64,000 nt of DNA from Azospirillum sp. TSH58. Its GTDB lineage: Bacteria > Pseudomonadota > Alphaproteobacteria > Azospirillales > Azospirillaceae. Under the pieces are notes generated by a model, which saw only the letters and a list, made by a program, of their open reading frames with translations, was not told the origin of the DNA and made no database searches. A program made the translations under genes and the position numbers. Shown here piece by piece: positions 27,141 through 35,602 of the stretch (within the stretch, counting starts at the first letter, position 1; every line of letters starts with the position of its first letter). The stretch is taken from positions 1 to 64,000 of the forward strand of contig NZ_CP022367.1 of the NCBI RefSeq assembly GCF_003119115.1, written 5' to 3'.

Positions 27141-29507
27141 ATGCCGTCCACGTCCATCAGCCAACGCATCGCCGACGAGCTTTCGGTCCGCGAATCCCAG
27201 GTCGCCGCGGCCGTCAAGCTGCTCGACGAGGGATCGACCGTTCCCTTCATCGCCCGGTACCGCAAGGAAGCCACGGGCGGGCTCGACGACACCCAGTTGC
27301 GCACGCTGGAGGAACGGCTGTCCTATCTGCGCGAGCTTGAGGACCGGCGCGAGGCCATCCTCTCCTCCGTCCGCGAGCAGGACAAGCTGACCCCGGAGCT
27401 GGCGCTGCAGATCCGTCAGGCCGACACCAAGACGCGCCTGGAAGACCTCTACCTGCCTTACAAGCCGAAGCGCCGCACCAAGGCGCAGATCGCCCGCGAG
27501 GCCGGACTGGAGCCGCTGGCCGACCGTCTGCTCGCCGACCCGTCCCTGCAGCCCGACGCCGAGGCCGCCGGCTTCGTCAGCGCCGACAAGGGGGTGGCCG
27601 ACGTCAAGGCGGCGCTGGACGGCGCCCGCCACATCCTGGTGGAGCGCTTCGGCGAGGACGCCGAACTGGTCGGCAGGCTGCGGGCTTCGATGGCCGACAA
27701 AGGCGTGGTGACCGCCAAGGTGATCGAGGAGAAGCGGGCGGAGGGCGCCAAATTCTCCGACTATTTCGAGTTCGACGAGCCCTGGGCCAAGGTGCCGTCG
27801 CACCGCGCGCTGGCGCTGTTCCGCGGCCGGGCGCAGGGCGTGCTGGACATCCGCCTCGACCTGCCGGTCGAGGAAGGCCAGCCCCACCCGGCGGAGCGCA
27901 CCATCGCCGCCCACACCGGCATCCGCGACCAGGGCCGTCCGGCCGACAAGTGGCTGTCCGACGTGGTCCGCTGGACCTGGAAGCTGAAGATCGGCCCGCA
28001 TGTCGAGACCGACCTGATGGGCGACCTGCGGGAGCGCGCCGAGGACGAGGCCATCCGCGTCTTCGCCCGCAACCTGCACGACCTGCTGCTGGCCGCCCCC
28101 GCCGGCCCGCGCACGACCATCGGTCTCGACCCCGGCATCCGCACCGGCGTGAAGGTCGCCGTGGTCGACGCCACGGGCAAGCTGGTCGACACCGCCACCG
28201 TCTACCCGCACCAGCCGAGGAACGACTGGGACGGCGCCATCGCCGCCATCGCCGCCCTGGCGGTGCGCCACAAGGCGGAGCTGATCTCCATCGGCAACGG
28301 CACGGCGAGCCGCGAGACGGACAAGCTGGTCGCCGACCTGTTCAAGCGCCACCCGGAGCTGAAGCTGACCAAGCTGGTGGTCAGCGAGGCCGGCGCGTCG
28401 GTCTATTCCGCCTCCGAGACCGCGGCGGCGGAGTTCCCGAAGCTGGACGTCAGCCTGCGCGGCGCCGTCTCCATCGCCCGCCGCCTTCAGGACCCGCTGG
28501 CCGAGCTGGTGAAGATCGAGCCGAAGTCCATCGGCGTCGGCCAGTACCAGCACGACGTGTCGGGCGGCAAGCTCGCCCGCTCGCTGGACGCGGTGGTGGA
28601 GGACTGCGTGAACGCGGTCGGCGTGGACCTGAACACGGCGTCGGTCCCGCTGCTGACCCGCGTGTCCGGCCTGAACGAGACGATCGCCCGCAACATCGTG
28701 GAGCATCGCGACCGCAACGGCGCCTTCCGCTCGCGCAAGCAGCTGCTCGACGTGGCGCGCCTCGGCCCGAAGACGTTCGAGCAGGCCGCCGGCTTCCTGC
28801 GCATCCGCGAGGGCGACAACCCGCTGGACACCTCGGCCGTCCACCCCGAGGCCTACCCGCTGGTCGAGCGCATCCTGAAGAAGACCGGCAAGGATCTCGG
28901 CAGCGTCATCGGCGACGCCCGCTTCCTGCGCGGGCTGAACGCCGAGGACTTCACCGACGAGCGGTTCGGCGTGCCGACCATCGAGGACATCCTGAAGGAG
29001 CTTGAGAAGCCGGGCCGCGACCCGCGTCCGGAATTCAAGACCGCCACCTTCCAGGACGGGGTCGAGGAGCTGAAGGACCTCCAGACCGGCATGGTTCTGG
29101 AAGGGGTGGTGACCAACGTCACCGCCTTCGGCGCCTTCGTGGACATCGGCGTGCACCAGGACGGCCTGGTCCACATCTCGCAGCTGTCCACCAGCTTCGT
29201 GAAGGATCCGCACACCGTCGTGAAGGCCGGCGACATCGTGAAGGTCAAGGTGCTGGAGATCGATATCCCGCGCAAGCGCGTCGGCCTGACCATGCGTCTG
29301 ACCGACGCCGCCCCGCGTCCGGAGCGGGGCCAGGGCCGGGCGGAAGGCCAGCGTGGCGATGACAAGCGCCGGGACGACCGCCGCGGCCCGCCGCCCGGCA
29401 AGGGCTCGGCTCCCAAGCCCGCTCCCAAACCGGCGAAGGCGCCGGAGTCCATCAACAACGCCTTCGCCGAAGCCTTCGCGCGGGCACAGGCCGGAAAGAA
29501 GCGGTAA
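27141..29507 (+). CDS. tex: RNA-binding transcriptional accessory protein Tex
   Basis: Tex is a 788-residue nucleic-acid-binding protein related to eukaryotic Spt6. The N-terminal Tex domain has TVPFIARYRKEATGGLDDTQ, then comes a YqgF/RNase-H-like domain (TTIGLDPGIRTGVKVAVVD), helix-hairpin-helix repeats (SVPLLTRVSGLNETIARNIV) and a C-terminal S1 domain (MVLEGVVTNVTAFGAFVDIG). A basic Pro/Ala/Arg tail ends AQAGKKR. The ATG at 27141 matches the usual Tex start. It is transcribed divergently from the hyf-like operon. Confidence 0.96.
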   Translation: MPSTSISQRIADELSVRESQVAAAVKLLDEGSTVPFIARYRKEATGGLDDTQLRTLEERLSYLRELEDRREAILSSVREQDKLTPELALQIRQADTKTRLEDLYLPYKPKRRTKAQIAREAGLEPLADRLLADPSLQPDAEAAGFVSADKGVADVKAALDGARHILVERFGEDAELVGRLRASMADKGVVTAKVIEEKRAEGAKFSDYFEFDEPWAKVPSHRALALFRGRAQGVLDIRLDLPVEEGQPHPAERTIAAHTGIRDQGRPADKWLSDVVRWTWKLKIGPHVETDLMGDLRERAEDEAIRVFARNLHDLLLAAPAGPRTTIGLDPGIRTGVKVAVVDATGKLVDTATVYPHQPRNDWDGAIAAIAALAVRHKAELISIGNGTASRETDKLVADLFKRHPELKLTKLVVSEAGASVYSASETAAAEFPKLDVSLRGAVSIARRLQDPLAELVKIEPKSIGVGQYQHDVSGGKLARSLDAVVEDCVNAVGVDLNTASVPLLTRVSGLNETIARNIVEHRDRNGAFRSRKQLLDVARLGPKTFEQAAGFLRIREGDNPLDTSAVHPEAYPLVERILKKTGKDLGSVIGDARFLRGLNAEDFTDERFGVPTIEDILKELEKPGRDPRPEFKTATFQDGVEELKDLQTGMVLEGVVTNVTAFGAFVDIGVHQDGLVHISQLSTSFVKDPHTVVKAGDIVKVKVLEIDIPRKRVGLTMRLTDAAPRPERGQGRAEGQRGDDKRRDDRRGPPPGKGSAPKPAPKPAKAPESINNAFAEAFARAQAGKKR

Positions 29508-29618
29508 GGCCGCAGCGGGCGCAGCGTGGGGCGGGTGCCGGACACACTCCGGTACTCTCCCCATGGACGGTTCGTGCGCCAAAGGCTAGTCTGACCGACG
29601 CCAACCGCACAGGCGCCC

Positions 29619-30728
29619 ATGCTCTCATCGGCAACCCGAATCGTCGGCCTTTACACGGTCCTCGCCACCGCGTGGGTGGTGGGGTCCGACCGCCTTCTGG
29701 ACGCCGCCGGTCTGGACGAGGTGGTGCTGATCCAGAACGTCAAAGGCACGGCCTTCGTTCTGTTCACGGCCCTGGTCCTGTGGGGCTTCCTGCGCCAGGA
29801 GTTCCAGCGCCGCACCCGGTCGGAGGACGCCCTGCGCTCCACGCTGGAACGGCTGGCCCAGTCGGAGGCCGACCTCCGCTCGGTGATCGAGAAGCTGCCG
29901 GACGCCTTTTTCCGCACGGATCTCGATGGCCGGGTCAGCATGGCCTCCCCCCAGTTCGCGCGGGAATTCGGGCTGACTCCCGAGACGGTGATCGGCACCC
30001 GCATCGCCGACCATTATGTGGAGGAGGACGGCCGCGCCAAATTCCTTGCGGCGCTGGAGGAAGCGGGCGGCGAGATCCGTGACCACCGCATGCCGATGCG
30101 GCGCCAGGACGGCAGCACCTTCTGGATTTCAGCGAACGCCTACATCCGCCGCGATCCCGCCGGTCGGCCCATCGGAGTCGAGGGGATCGCCCGCGACACC
30201 ACCGCCCAGCACCATCTGGAGGAGCGGCTGCGCTACCTCGCCGGGCACGACGCGCTGACGGGCTTGTGCAACCGCATCCGCTTCGAGGACCGGCTGGAGC
30301 ACGCCATCGCCCGCGCCAAGCGCGAGGACAAGAGCTTCGCCCTGCTCTTCCTCGACCTCGACGGCTTCAAGGAGGTCAACGACACCCATGGACACCAGAA
30401 GGGTGACGAGGTGCTGGTGACCACCGCCCAACGCCTGTCCGGCGCCCTGCGCAACAGCGACACCACCGCCCGCATCGGCGGCGACGAGTTCGCCGTTCTG
30501 CTGGAGGGGGACATCTCCGTCGAGAACGCCCGGACCGTGGCGGAAAAGATCATCGGCTCCATCGACCGGCCCATCCCCGGCCTCGATCTGTCGGTGTCGG
30601 CGAGCGTGGGAATGGCTTTCTATCCATCGGACGGCGCCGACGCCGGCGTGCTGCTGCGCAGCGCCGATCAGGCCATGTACCGCGCCAAGCGCCTGGGCAA
30701 GAACCGCCTGGAACTGGGCACCGCCTGA
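29619..30728 (+). CDS. Membrane-bound PAS-GGDEF diguanylate cyclase
   Basis: This is a 369-residue inner-membrane protein. Two hydrophobic segments (about 5-25 and 40-60) are followed by a short coiled linker, a PAS domain (about 88-200, VIEKLPDAFFRTDLDGRVSM) with its PAC motif, and a GGDEF domain. The signature ARIGGDEFAVLL is intact, and RNSD five residues before GGDEF matches the inhibitory RxxD site, so cyclic di-GMP synthesis with feedback inhibition is expected. No EAL domain follows. It converges with the LysE-type gene. Confidence 0.92.
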   Translation: MLSSATRIVGLYTVLATAWVVGSDRLLDAAGLDEVVLIQNVKGTAFVLFTALVLWGFLRQEFQRRTRSEDALRSTLERLAQSEADLRSVIEKLPDAFFRTDLDGRVSMASPQFAREFGLTPETVIGTRIADHYVEEDGRAKFLAALEEAGGEIRDHRMPMRRQDGSTFWISANAYIRRDPAGRPIGVEGIARDTTAQHHLEERLRYLAGHDALTGLCNRIRFEDRLEHAIARAKREDKSFALLFLDLDGFKEVNDTHGHQKGDEVLVTTAQRLSGALRNSDTTARIGGDEFAVLLEGDISVENARTVAEKIIGSIDRPIPGLDLSVSASVGMAFYPSDGADAGVLLRSADQAMYRAKRLGKNRLELGTA

Positions 30729-30766
30729 ACCGGGCGGCTGATGGCGCAGAGCTTCGGGGTGGAGCT

Positions 30767-31402
30767 TCAGGTTGGTTTGGCGACGTCCATCACCAGCCGA
30801 ATGCCCAGCGCTCCAATGACGGAGGCCGCCAGCCGGTCGATCCACGTCTTGGAGCGCAGGTAGGCGGCGCGCGGCCGGCCGGCGGAAAAGGCCACCGCGA
30901 CAATGGCGTACCAGCCCGTCTCGACCAGAAACACGGCGGGCGGCAGGGCCAGCAGAACCCAGGCCGGCGGAGACGCCGGCAGAAGGGTGGCGAAGATGCT
31001 GGCATAGACGATGGCGGTCTTCGGATTGCTGATCTGCGTCGCCAGACCGACCCAGAACGAGCGCAAGGCGCCGCCGGCGTCGGTGGCCCCGTCCGGGACG
31101 CGGACGGGCTCGGCCGCGCCCCGCCAGATCCGCAGCGCCAGATGGACGAGGTAAAGGCCGCCGGCCACCTTCAGAACCAGATAGAGCCATCCGACCTGCG
31201 TCAGCAGGGCGTGCAGACCGAGAAGGGCAAGGGTGGCGAAGACCACGCCGCCGGTGCCCATGCCGAAGGCGGCGGCAAGACCGGCACGGCGCGATACGGC
31301 GATGGAGGTGCGCGCCACCAGGACGAAGCTGGGCCCCGGGCTGATGGCGCCGATGGCCAGGGTGCCGAGAATGCTCAACAGGGCGAGAGTGGACCCATCC
31401 AT
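30767..31402 (-). CDS. LysE/RhtB family amino-acid exporter
   Basis: This is a 211-residue inner-membrane protein with about six helices. The signature GAISPGPSFVLVARTSIAVSRR near the N-terminus, GLATQISNPKTAIVYASIF, and the start MDGSTLALLSILGTLAIG are typical of the RhtB branch, which exports homoserine, threonine or other amino acids. Substrate cannot be told. It is the last minus-strand gene before the phage-like module and not obviously linked to it. Confidence 0.9.
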   Translation of the reverse strand: MDGSTLALLSILGTLAIGAISPGPSFVLVARTSIAVSRRAGLAAAFGMGTGGVVFATLALLGLHALLTQVGWLYLVLKVAGGLYLVHLALRIWRGAAEPVRVPDGATDAGGALRSFWVGLATQISNPKTAIVYASIFATLLPASPPAWVLLALPPAVFLVETGWYAIVAVAFSAGRPRAAYLRSKTWIDRLAASVIGALGIRLVMDVAKPT

Positions 31403-31491
31403 GGCCGCGGCTCCGCTGTTCGGGAGGGCGTCAGTTTATGGATGGCCTGCGGGATCGTCAAACGGCCCAAGGGTCGCCGCGCCCCGCCCGC

Positions 31492-31812
31492 TCACTCCGC
31501 GGCGATCAGGAAGCTCGTGCCGAGGTGGGCGCGCGGGGGCATGTCGGGGAGGCCGATCGTCCGCCCGACCTCCTCGGTCGTCGGCTGGCGCCGGTAGGTC
31601 TCCACATAGCGGTCCAGGGCGGCGAGGCATTCGGCGATCGAACCGGAACCGACGGCCCGGCAATCCTCGAAGGCGTGCGGGTCGGGGCGGAACCAGTGGG
31701 TGATGTAGCCGTCCTCGGTCCCAGTCAGTGTCAGCGTCAGGGCGAAGCGTCCCTCATGCCCGATCCGGGCGTGGGCCGCGCGCAGCCGGGACTGAACCTC
31801 TTCGATGGTCAT
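31492..31812 (-). CDS. Small protein of the phage-like module, unknown
   Basis: This is a 106-residue soluble protein starting MTIEEVQSRLRAAHARIGHE, with AAGGA nine nt upstream. An upstream ATG at 31836 is also possible. It has a central beta-like part (FALTLTLTGTEDGYITHWF) and a conserved-looking YRRQPTTEEVGRTIGLPD. No family is recognised. It is last in a four-gene minus-strand set with an annealing protein and an exonuclease, so a role in phage recombination or regulation is plausible. Confidence 0.6.
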   Translation of the reverse strand: MTIEEVQSRLRAAHARIGHEGRFALTLTLTGTEDGYITHWFRPDPHAFEDCRAVGSGSIAECLAALDRYVETYRRQPTTEEVGRTIGLPDMPPRAHLGTSFLIAAE

Positions 31813-31851
31813 GGCGCGTGCTTCCTTCTCAAACATCAGGCGGCCTTTCGA

Positions 31852-32163
31852 TCACGCCGCGTTGCGGAGCAGCCTGTCTTCCAGGCGGCGCGCCCATTCG
31901 GCGTCGCGGGCCAGCGATTCGACCAGCAGGCGGGCCGGGCCGGCCGCGTCCGCCGGGGTGTCGGGGCGGAGCAGCCCGGCCAGCCGCAGGGCCAGCGATT
32001 CCGCCTCCGCCTCCACCCAGCGGGCGTACTGCTTGCGGCGTTCCGCCTCGTTCCAGTACCAGCGCGGAAGCTGGGGATAGCTGCGCTCCATCTCGCCTTC
32101 CCAGGCGCTCATGCGGAACAGACCGCTGGGCGAGCGTTCGGTGGTGGTGCTTGCGGGTGTCAT
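31852..32163 (-). CDS. Small protein of the phage-like module, unknown
   Basis: This is a 103-residue protein starting MTPASTTTERSPSGLFRMSA, preceded by AAGGAG. A GTG at 32184 is an alternative start. It is charged and helical, rich in Trp, Arg and Glu (RWYWNEAERRKQYARWVEAE). No motif is recognised. It lies between the annealing-protein gene and the 31492 gene, 19-40 nt apart. Confidence 0.55.
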   Translation of the reverse strand: MTPASTTTERSPSGLFRMSAWEGEMERSYPQLPRWYWNEAERRKQYARWVEAEAESLALRLAGLLRPDTPADAAGPARLLVESLARDAEWARRLEDRLLRNAA

Positions 32164-32202
32164 CGGCAGGGTGTCTCCTTCCACGCCGCAGGTCGGGCGC
32201 GG

Positions 32203-33006
32203 TCAGGCGGCCTCCAGATCGCCGCCCTCTTCGTCTTGCTTCAGGATTTCCGCCTTCTTCCGGGCGAACAGGCTGGTGATGCGGTGCTGGGCCGTGCGGT
32301 CCACCGAGCCGATCTCGCGCAGGCGGGTGCCGGCGCCGGTCCGCCACAGCTCCTCCAGATCCTCCAGGCCCAGGCAGGCGCCGAGCCGCTTGCGGATTTC
32401 CTCCTCGAAGGCCGCGATGGCGGTCGGCTGCAGGTCCGGGTTGGACTTGGCGGCGTAGAAGGCCTCCGACTCCTCGCGGTACTTGCTGTCGTCGAACTGG
32501 CCCATATGCACGTCGGCGGCGAGGCCGAGCTGGACGAGGCATTTGCCCACCGCGTCGGTCATCGACATCTTGAAGCACTCGTCGTCGGGCGCCTCGATGC
32601 CGTTGCGGCGGCGGACCATCTCGGTGCCGCCCCACTGCGGGCCCGTCCAGCACTTCTCGCCCGTCTCCGGATCGAGGTACCAGACGCGGGCGCAGATGAA
32701 GACCATGCGTTCAGCGATGGTCCAGTCCATCTGCTCATAGCCCCAGCCCTTGCCCACCGGGCCGAACACCTCGGTCATCATCATCAGGCGCCAGGTCGGG
32801 TCGATCTGCGTGCCGCGGAAGCCGCCGGAGCGGGTGAAGGGCTTGGTCGCCTTCGGGTCCGTCCGCTTCAGCCGGTTCCACAGATGCATGGGGTCCGGGG
32901 CGGCGGGACCCGCGGTGGCGGTCTGGGAACCCGCGATCTTCGGAGCGGCCGTGCTGACGGTCTTCTCGGTTTCGGCAACAGTGTCGGTCTTGCTCATGCG
33001 TCCCAT
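32203..33006 (-). CDS. Phage-type single-strand annealing protein (Rad52/Sak-like)
   Basis: This is a 267-residue protein. After a low-complexity N-terminus, KPFTRSGGFRGTQIDPTWRL, followed by MMMTEVFGPVGKGWGYE, matches the opening of a phage family annotated as Rad52/Sak-like annealing proteins. FKMSMTDAVGKCLVQLGLAA, followed by a GQFDDSKY segment, is the second conserved block. Such proteins pair complementary single strands made by a partner exonuclease, which is encoded next to it. The start could be the ATG at 33006 or at 32997. The assignment rests on motif memory and the neighbour, not on a search. Confidence 0.65.
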   Translation of the reverse strand: MGRMSKTDTVAETEKTVSTAAPKIAGSQTATAGPAAPDPMHLWNRLKRTDPKATKPFTRSGGFRGTQIDPTWRLMMMTEVFGPVGKGWGYEQMDWTIAERMVFICARVWYLDPETGEKCWTGPQWGGTEMVRRRNGIEAPDDECFKMSMTDAVGKCLVQLGLAADVHMGQFDDSKYREESEAFYAAKSNPDLQPTAIAAFEEEIRKRLGACLGLEDLEELWRTGAGTRLREIGSVDRTAQHRITSLFARKKAEILKQDEEGGDLEAA

Positions 33007-33029
33007 GGTCGTCGGGTTCCCCTTTTTGG

Positions 33030-33971
33030 TCAGTAGCGTTCGTCTCTCCCCTCACCCCAGCCGCCGCTGAGCACAGCGTCCAGGCTCGGGTCAGGGGACG
33101 GATCGGTCGTGGCGGGCTGCCACGGTTCGGCGGTGTCGAGCGCCCGCCGGGGCGGCGCGCCGTAGCGCAGCGACAGGCGTCCCTCGCGGTCGCGGGCGAG
33201 ATACAGGCCGCGCCCCGGCTCGTCCCCCGCCACGAAGGCGATGCGCGCGTCGGCGGGCATCAGCGCCTTCAGGGCCGCCTCCGCCTCGCGGACGGCGAGC
33301 GCGGCGGTGCGGCGGTCGACCAGCTCGGCCGCCAGGGCGGCGAAGCGGTTGTGCTGGGCCATGTCCACCACACGGCGGGTCTCGTAGATCGGCGCCTCCG
33401 CGGGCAATGGGTCGCCGGGCTCCACATCGTTGGCGACGTGCCACCAGAAGGCGTCCAGCGTCTCCATCAGCCGCCCGCAATCCACCTCCCGCCGCGGCAC
33501 GCGGACGAGCGCGTGTCCGGTGGGGCGCAGGATCGACAGCATGGCCCGCTCCAGCCCGGTGACCACCAGCTGGTGCTGGACCTGCCAGTGGTAGCGCTGG
33601 GCCAGTTCCACGTCCGACTGGAAGCCGCCGGAGAATTTCGCCTCCACCAGCGTGTCCGGCGTTCCGGTTTCCGTGTCGTCCTCCCACGTGAGGAAATCCG
33701 GGTGGGCGACCATCCAGTCATGCTCCGGATGGACCCAGGTGCGCTCCGCCGGCACGCAGGGAAGGCCGGTGGCCTTCTCCACGAAGCGGGGGTGCAGATG
33801 CTCGGTCGCGATGCCGATCTGCACCGCGGCGACGAGGTCCAGATCGGCCGGCGCCGAACGTCCCGTCTTCTCGCGCCACAGAGTCAGCCAATCGCCCGCC
33901 ATGATGCGGGTGGCGTCGGAAGACCCGATACGCCCTGCCCGCGCGGCGCGCTGCGCGTCCGTAATCGCCAT
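33030..33971 (-). CDS. YqaJ-type (lambda-Exo-like) recombination exonuclease
   Basis: This is a 313-residue nuclease of the YqaJ/lambda exonuclease family of the PD-(D/E)xK fold. RIGSSDATRIMAGDWLTLWR is the YqaJ opening, GIATEHLHPRFVEKATG holds the helix-1 Glu, DWMVAHPDFLTW the metal-binding Asp, and DTLVEAKFSG the Glu-x-Lys, followed by WQVQHQLVVTGLERAML. All catalytic positions are present. The start is set at 33971 because the family motif begins about 12 residues later. Longer in-frame starts exist at 34064 and 34112, but the proposed promoter lies at 34078-34106. Confidence 0.82.
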   Translation of the reverse strand: MAITDAQRAARAGRIGSSDATRIMAGDWLTLWREKTGRSAPADLDLVAAVQIGIATEHLHPRFVEKATGLPCVPAERTWVHPEHDWMVAHPDFLTWEDDTETGTPDTLVEAKFSGGFQSDVELAQRYHWQVQHQLVVTGLERAMLSILRPTGHALVRVPRREVDCGRLMETLDAFWWHVANDVEPGDPLPAEAPIYETRRVVDMAQHNRFAALAAELVDRRTAALAVREAEAALKALMPADARIAFVAGDEPGRGLYLARDREGRLSLRYGAPPRRALDTAEPWQPATTDPSPDPSLDAVLSGGWGEGRDERY

Positions 33972-34077
33972 TCCCCTGCCGGCCCCCAGCCGTTTCCATG
34001 CGTTCCTGGCCACCGTCCCGGTGGGCGCCCGATGCGTCTTCGCAGCGCTCGTGGCGTTAACCATAAACCGTAGCGTG

Positions 34078-34106
34078 AATATGGGCTGCGAACATGCAGG
34101 ATTCAA
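34078..34106 (-). promoter_or_regulatory. Promoter of the recombination module
   Basis: On the minus strand TTGAAT (34106-34101) and CATATT (34083-34078) are separated by exactly 17 nt. It lies about 107 nt upstream of the chosen exonuclease start, in a locally AT-richer gap of 352 nt (33972-34323) that holds no gene. Confidence 0.6.
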
Positions 34107-34140
34107 GAACAAAAAGAGAACCTGCGGCTTGGCCGTAGGA

Positions 34141-34152
34141 TCGAATCTTCGA
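34141..34152. promoter_or_regulatory. Candidate repressor operator
   Basis: TCGAA-TC-TTCGA is a 12-bp inverted repeat, 35 nt upstream of the -35 box of the recombination-module promoter and in the gap after the repressor gene. It could be an operator of the repressor encoded at 34324-34959. No second copy is seen near the repressor's own promoter. Confidence 0.3.
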
Positions 34153-34323
34153 ACCTTTTCAAAAAACTAAGTAGAATACGGCGCAGCCGCGGTCCCGCTG
34201 TGACCGAATCGGGCGACTCGGCACAGATGGGTATGGATTCGTGGGGGCAAAGGGGCTTTCGGAAAAGAATTTCACCGCCAAAACTGACGGCTTTTCTTCC
34301 AGATTCCCGCCAAATACGCGCGA

Positions 34324-34959
34324 TCAGGCGCGCAGGCAGCGCGTGATGTGAACCGCGACACCCGCGACGTTTGCGCGCTCGATGGGAGTCGGGCGGCAGC
34401 CGGGGTCGGTGCTGACCGGCAGCAGATGCGGCGGGAAGAAGCGGTAGCCGCACACCGTCCCGTCGCCCACCGTGACCACCACGTCACCGGCCTGCGGGGC
34501 CAGCACGTCCAACGGTTCCAGCACCACGCAGTCGTCCGGCAGGACGCCGGCGGCGTTCAGGCTGGAGGAGGCGATGGTCAGCGCGAAGGCGCGGCGCGAG
34601 GCCGGACGGTCCACGGCAATCCCCCGCGCGCCACCCGTCAAGGCCGCGGCGATGAAGGCTTCCCCGGCCCTCCGCCCCAACTCCAGAAAGGCCCGCACCT
34701 GCTCGACCGACAGCAGAGGCACCCGCGCCACGGCCGGGTAGGCGGTCTCGTCGAGGAATCGCGGCTCGGACCCGGCGACGCGGGCCAGGCGGCCCAGCGT
34801 TTCGGCGCTGGGAACGCTGCCCCGCGCCGGGTCGCGCAGGAAGCGCGTGATGTTGGTCGGCGTGACCTCGGCCAGCCGCGCCCAGGCGCCGGCGCTCCAG
34901 CCCTGGGCCTCCATCACGCCGGTCATCCAGCGCAGGATCGCCCGCCGCGTGTCGTCCAT
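34324..34959 (-). CDS. CI/LexA-type phage repressor with degenerate S24 domain
   Basis: This is a 211-residue protein. The N-terminal helix-turn-helix (WSAGAWARLAEVTPTNITRF) resembles phage repressors. The C-terminal part follows the S24/LexA fold (AFALTIASSSLNAAGVLPDD, CVVLEP, GDVVVTVGDGTVCGYRF). Ser of SSSL may be the nucleophile, but the Lys expected in TV(K)R is replaced by CGY, so self-cleavage is doubtful. The ATG at 34959 is chosen for GGGGAGG nine nt upstream. It lies upstream of the recombination genes on the same strand and probably controls them. Confidence 0.8.
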   Translation of the reverse strand: MDDTRRAILRWMTGVMEAQGWSAGAWARLAEVTPTNITRFLRDPARGSVPSAETLGRLARVAGSEPRFLDETAYPAVARVPLLSVEQVRAFLELGRRAGEAFIAAALTGGARGIAVDRPASRRAFALTIASSSLNAAGVLPDDCVVLEPLDVLAPQAGDVVVTVGDGTVCGYRFFPPHLLPVSTDPGCRPTPIERANVAGVAVHITRCLRA

Positions 34960-34990
34960 ACCGCCGTCCTCCCCGCCGAAAGAGCGCCCT

Positions 34991-35019
34991 ATAAGAGAGA
35001 ACGTTGAATGAACGCGCAA
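34991..35019 (-). promoter_or_regulatory. Promoter of the repressor gene
   Basis: On the minus strand TTGCGC (35019-35014) and TCTTAT (34996-34991) are 17 nt apart, ending 31 nt before the repressor ATG. The spacer contains GTTCATTCAACGTTC, with repeated GTTC words that could bind the repressor. Confidence 0.5.
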
Positions 35020-35178
35020 GGTTTCTTCGCTTATGTCGCAATTTCGCCGAGGATGCGCTGCGAATTCGCAGTATCACATCGGACTCCCCTCCTCTCCCGC
35101 TGAGCCCGTTCCCCACCCATTGCGACAGGCCGCGCGCGCCGCCATCTGGAGGGCGCGAAACCACATCCGGAGGAACCG

Positions 35179-35499
35179 ATGATCGTCACCAGCACCGACA
35201 CCGTCGAAGGCCGTCCCGTCACGCAGTATCTGGGCATGGTCGCCGGCGAGGCGATCCTGGGCGTGAACATGTTCCGCGACCTGTTTTCCGGCATCCGCGA
35301 CATCGTCGGCGGCCGGGCCGGCGGCTACCAGAACGCGCTGCGCGACGCCCGCGAGGCCGCCTTCGCCGACCTGCAGGACGCCGCGCGGGCGCTGGGCGCG
35401 GACGCCATCGTCGGCGTGGACATCGATTACGAGGTGCTGGGCAAGGAGAACGGCATGCTGATGGTTTCCATCAACGGCACCGCCGTCCGGCTGGGCTGA
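35179..35499 (+). CDS. YbjQ/UPF0145 family protein
   Basis: This is a 106-residue small protein of the YbjQ family (heavy-metal-binding-like, function unproven), which forms pentamers in known structures. MIVTSTDTVEGRPVTQYLGM, GVNMFRDLFSGIRDIVGGR and ALGADAIVGVDIDYE are clear family motifs. GGAGG lies 5 nt upstream of the ATG. It stands alone between the phage repressor and an exported hydrolase. Confidence 0.92.
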   Translation: MIVTSTDTVEGRPVTQYLGMVAGEAILGVNMFRDLFSGIRDIVGGRAGGYQNALRDAREAAFADLQDAARALGADAIVGVDIDYEVLGKENGMLMVSINGTAVRLG

Positions 35500-35602
35500 A
35501 TTCCCCCAACCGTTTAGGCCGATTGCCCGCCTGGACGGGCGGTCGCACCCCCTTACACTCCCTCCCCGCATCGATAGGGACCTGAGAAACGGGAGGGACG
35601 AC

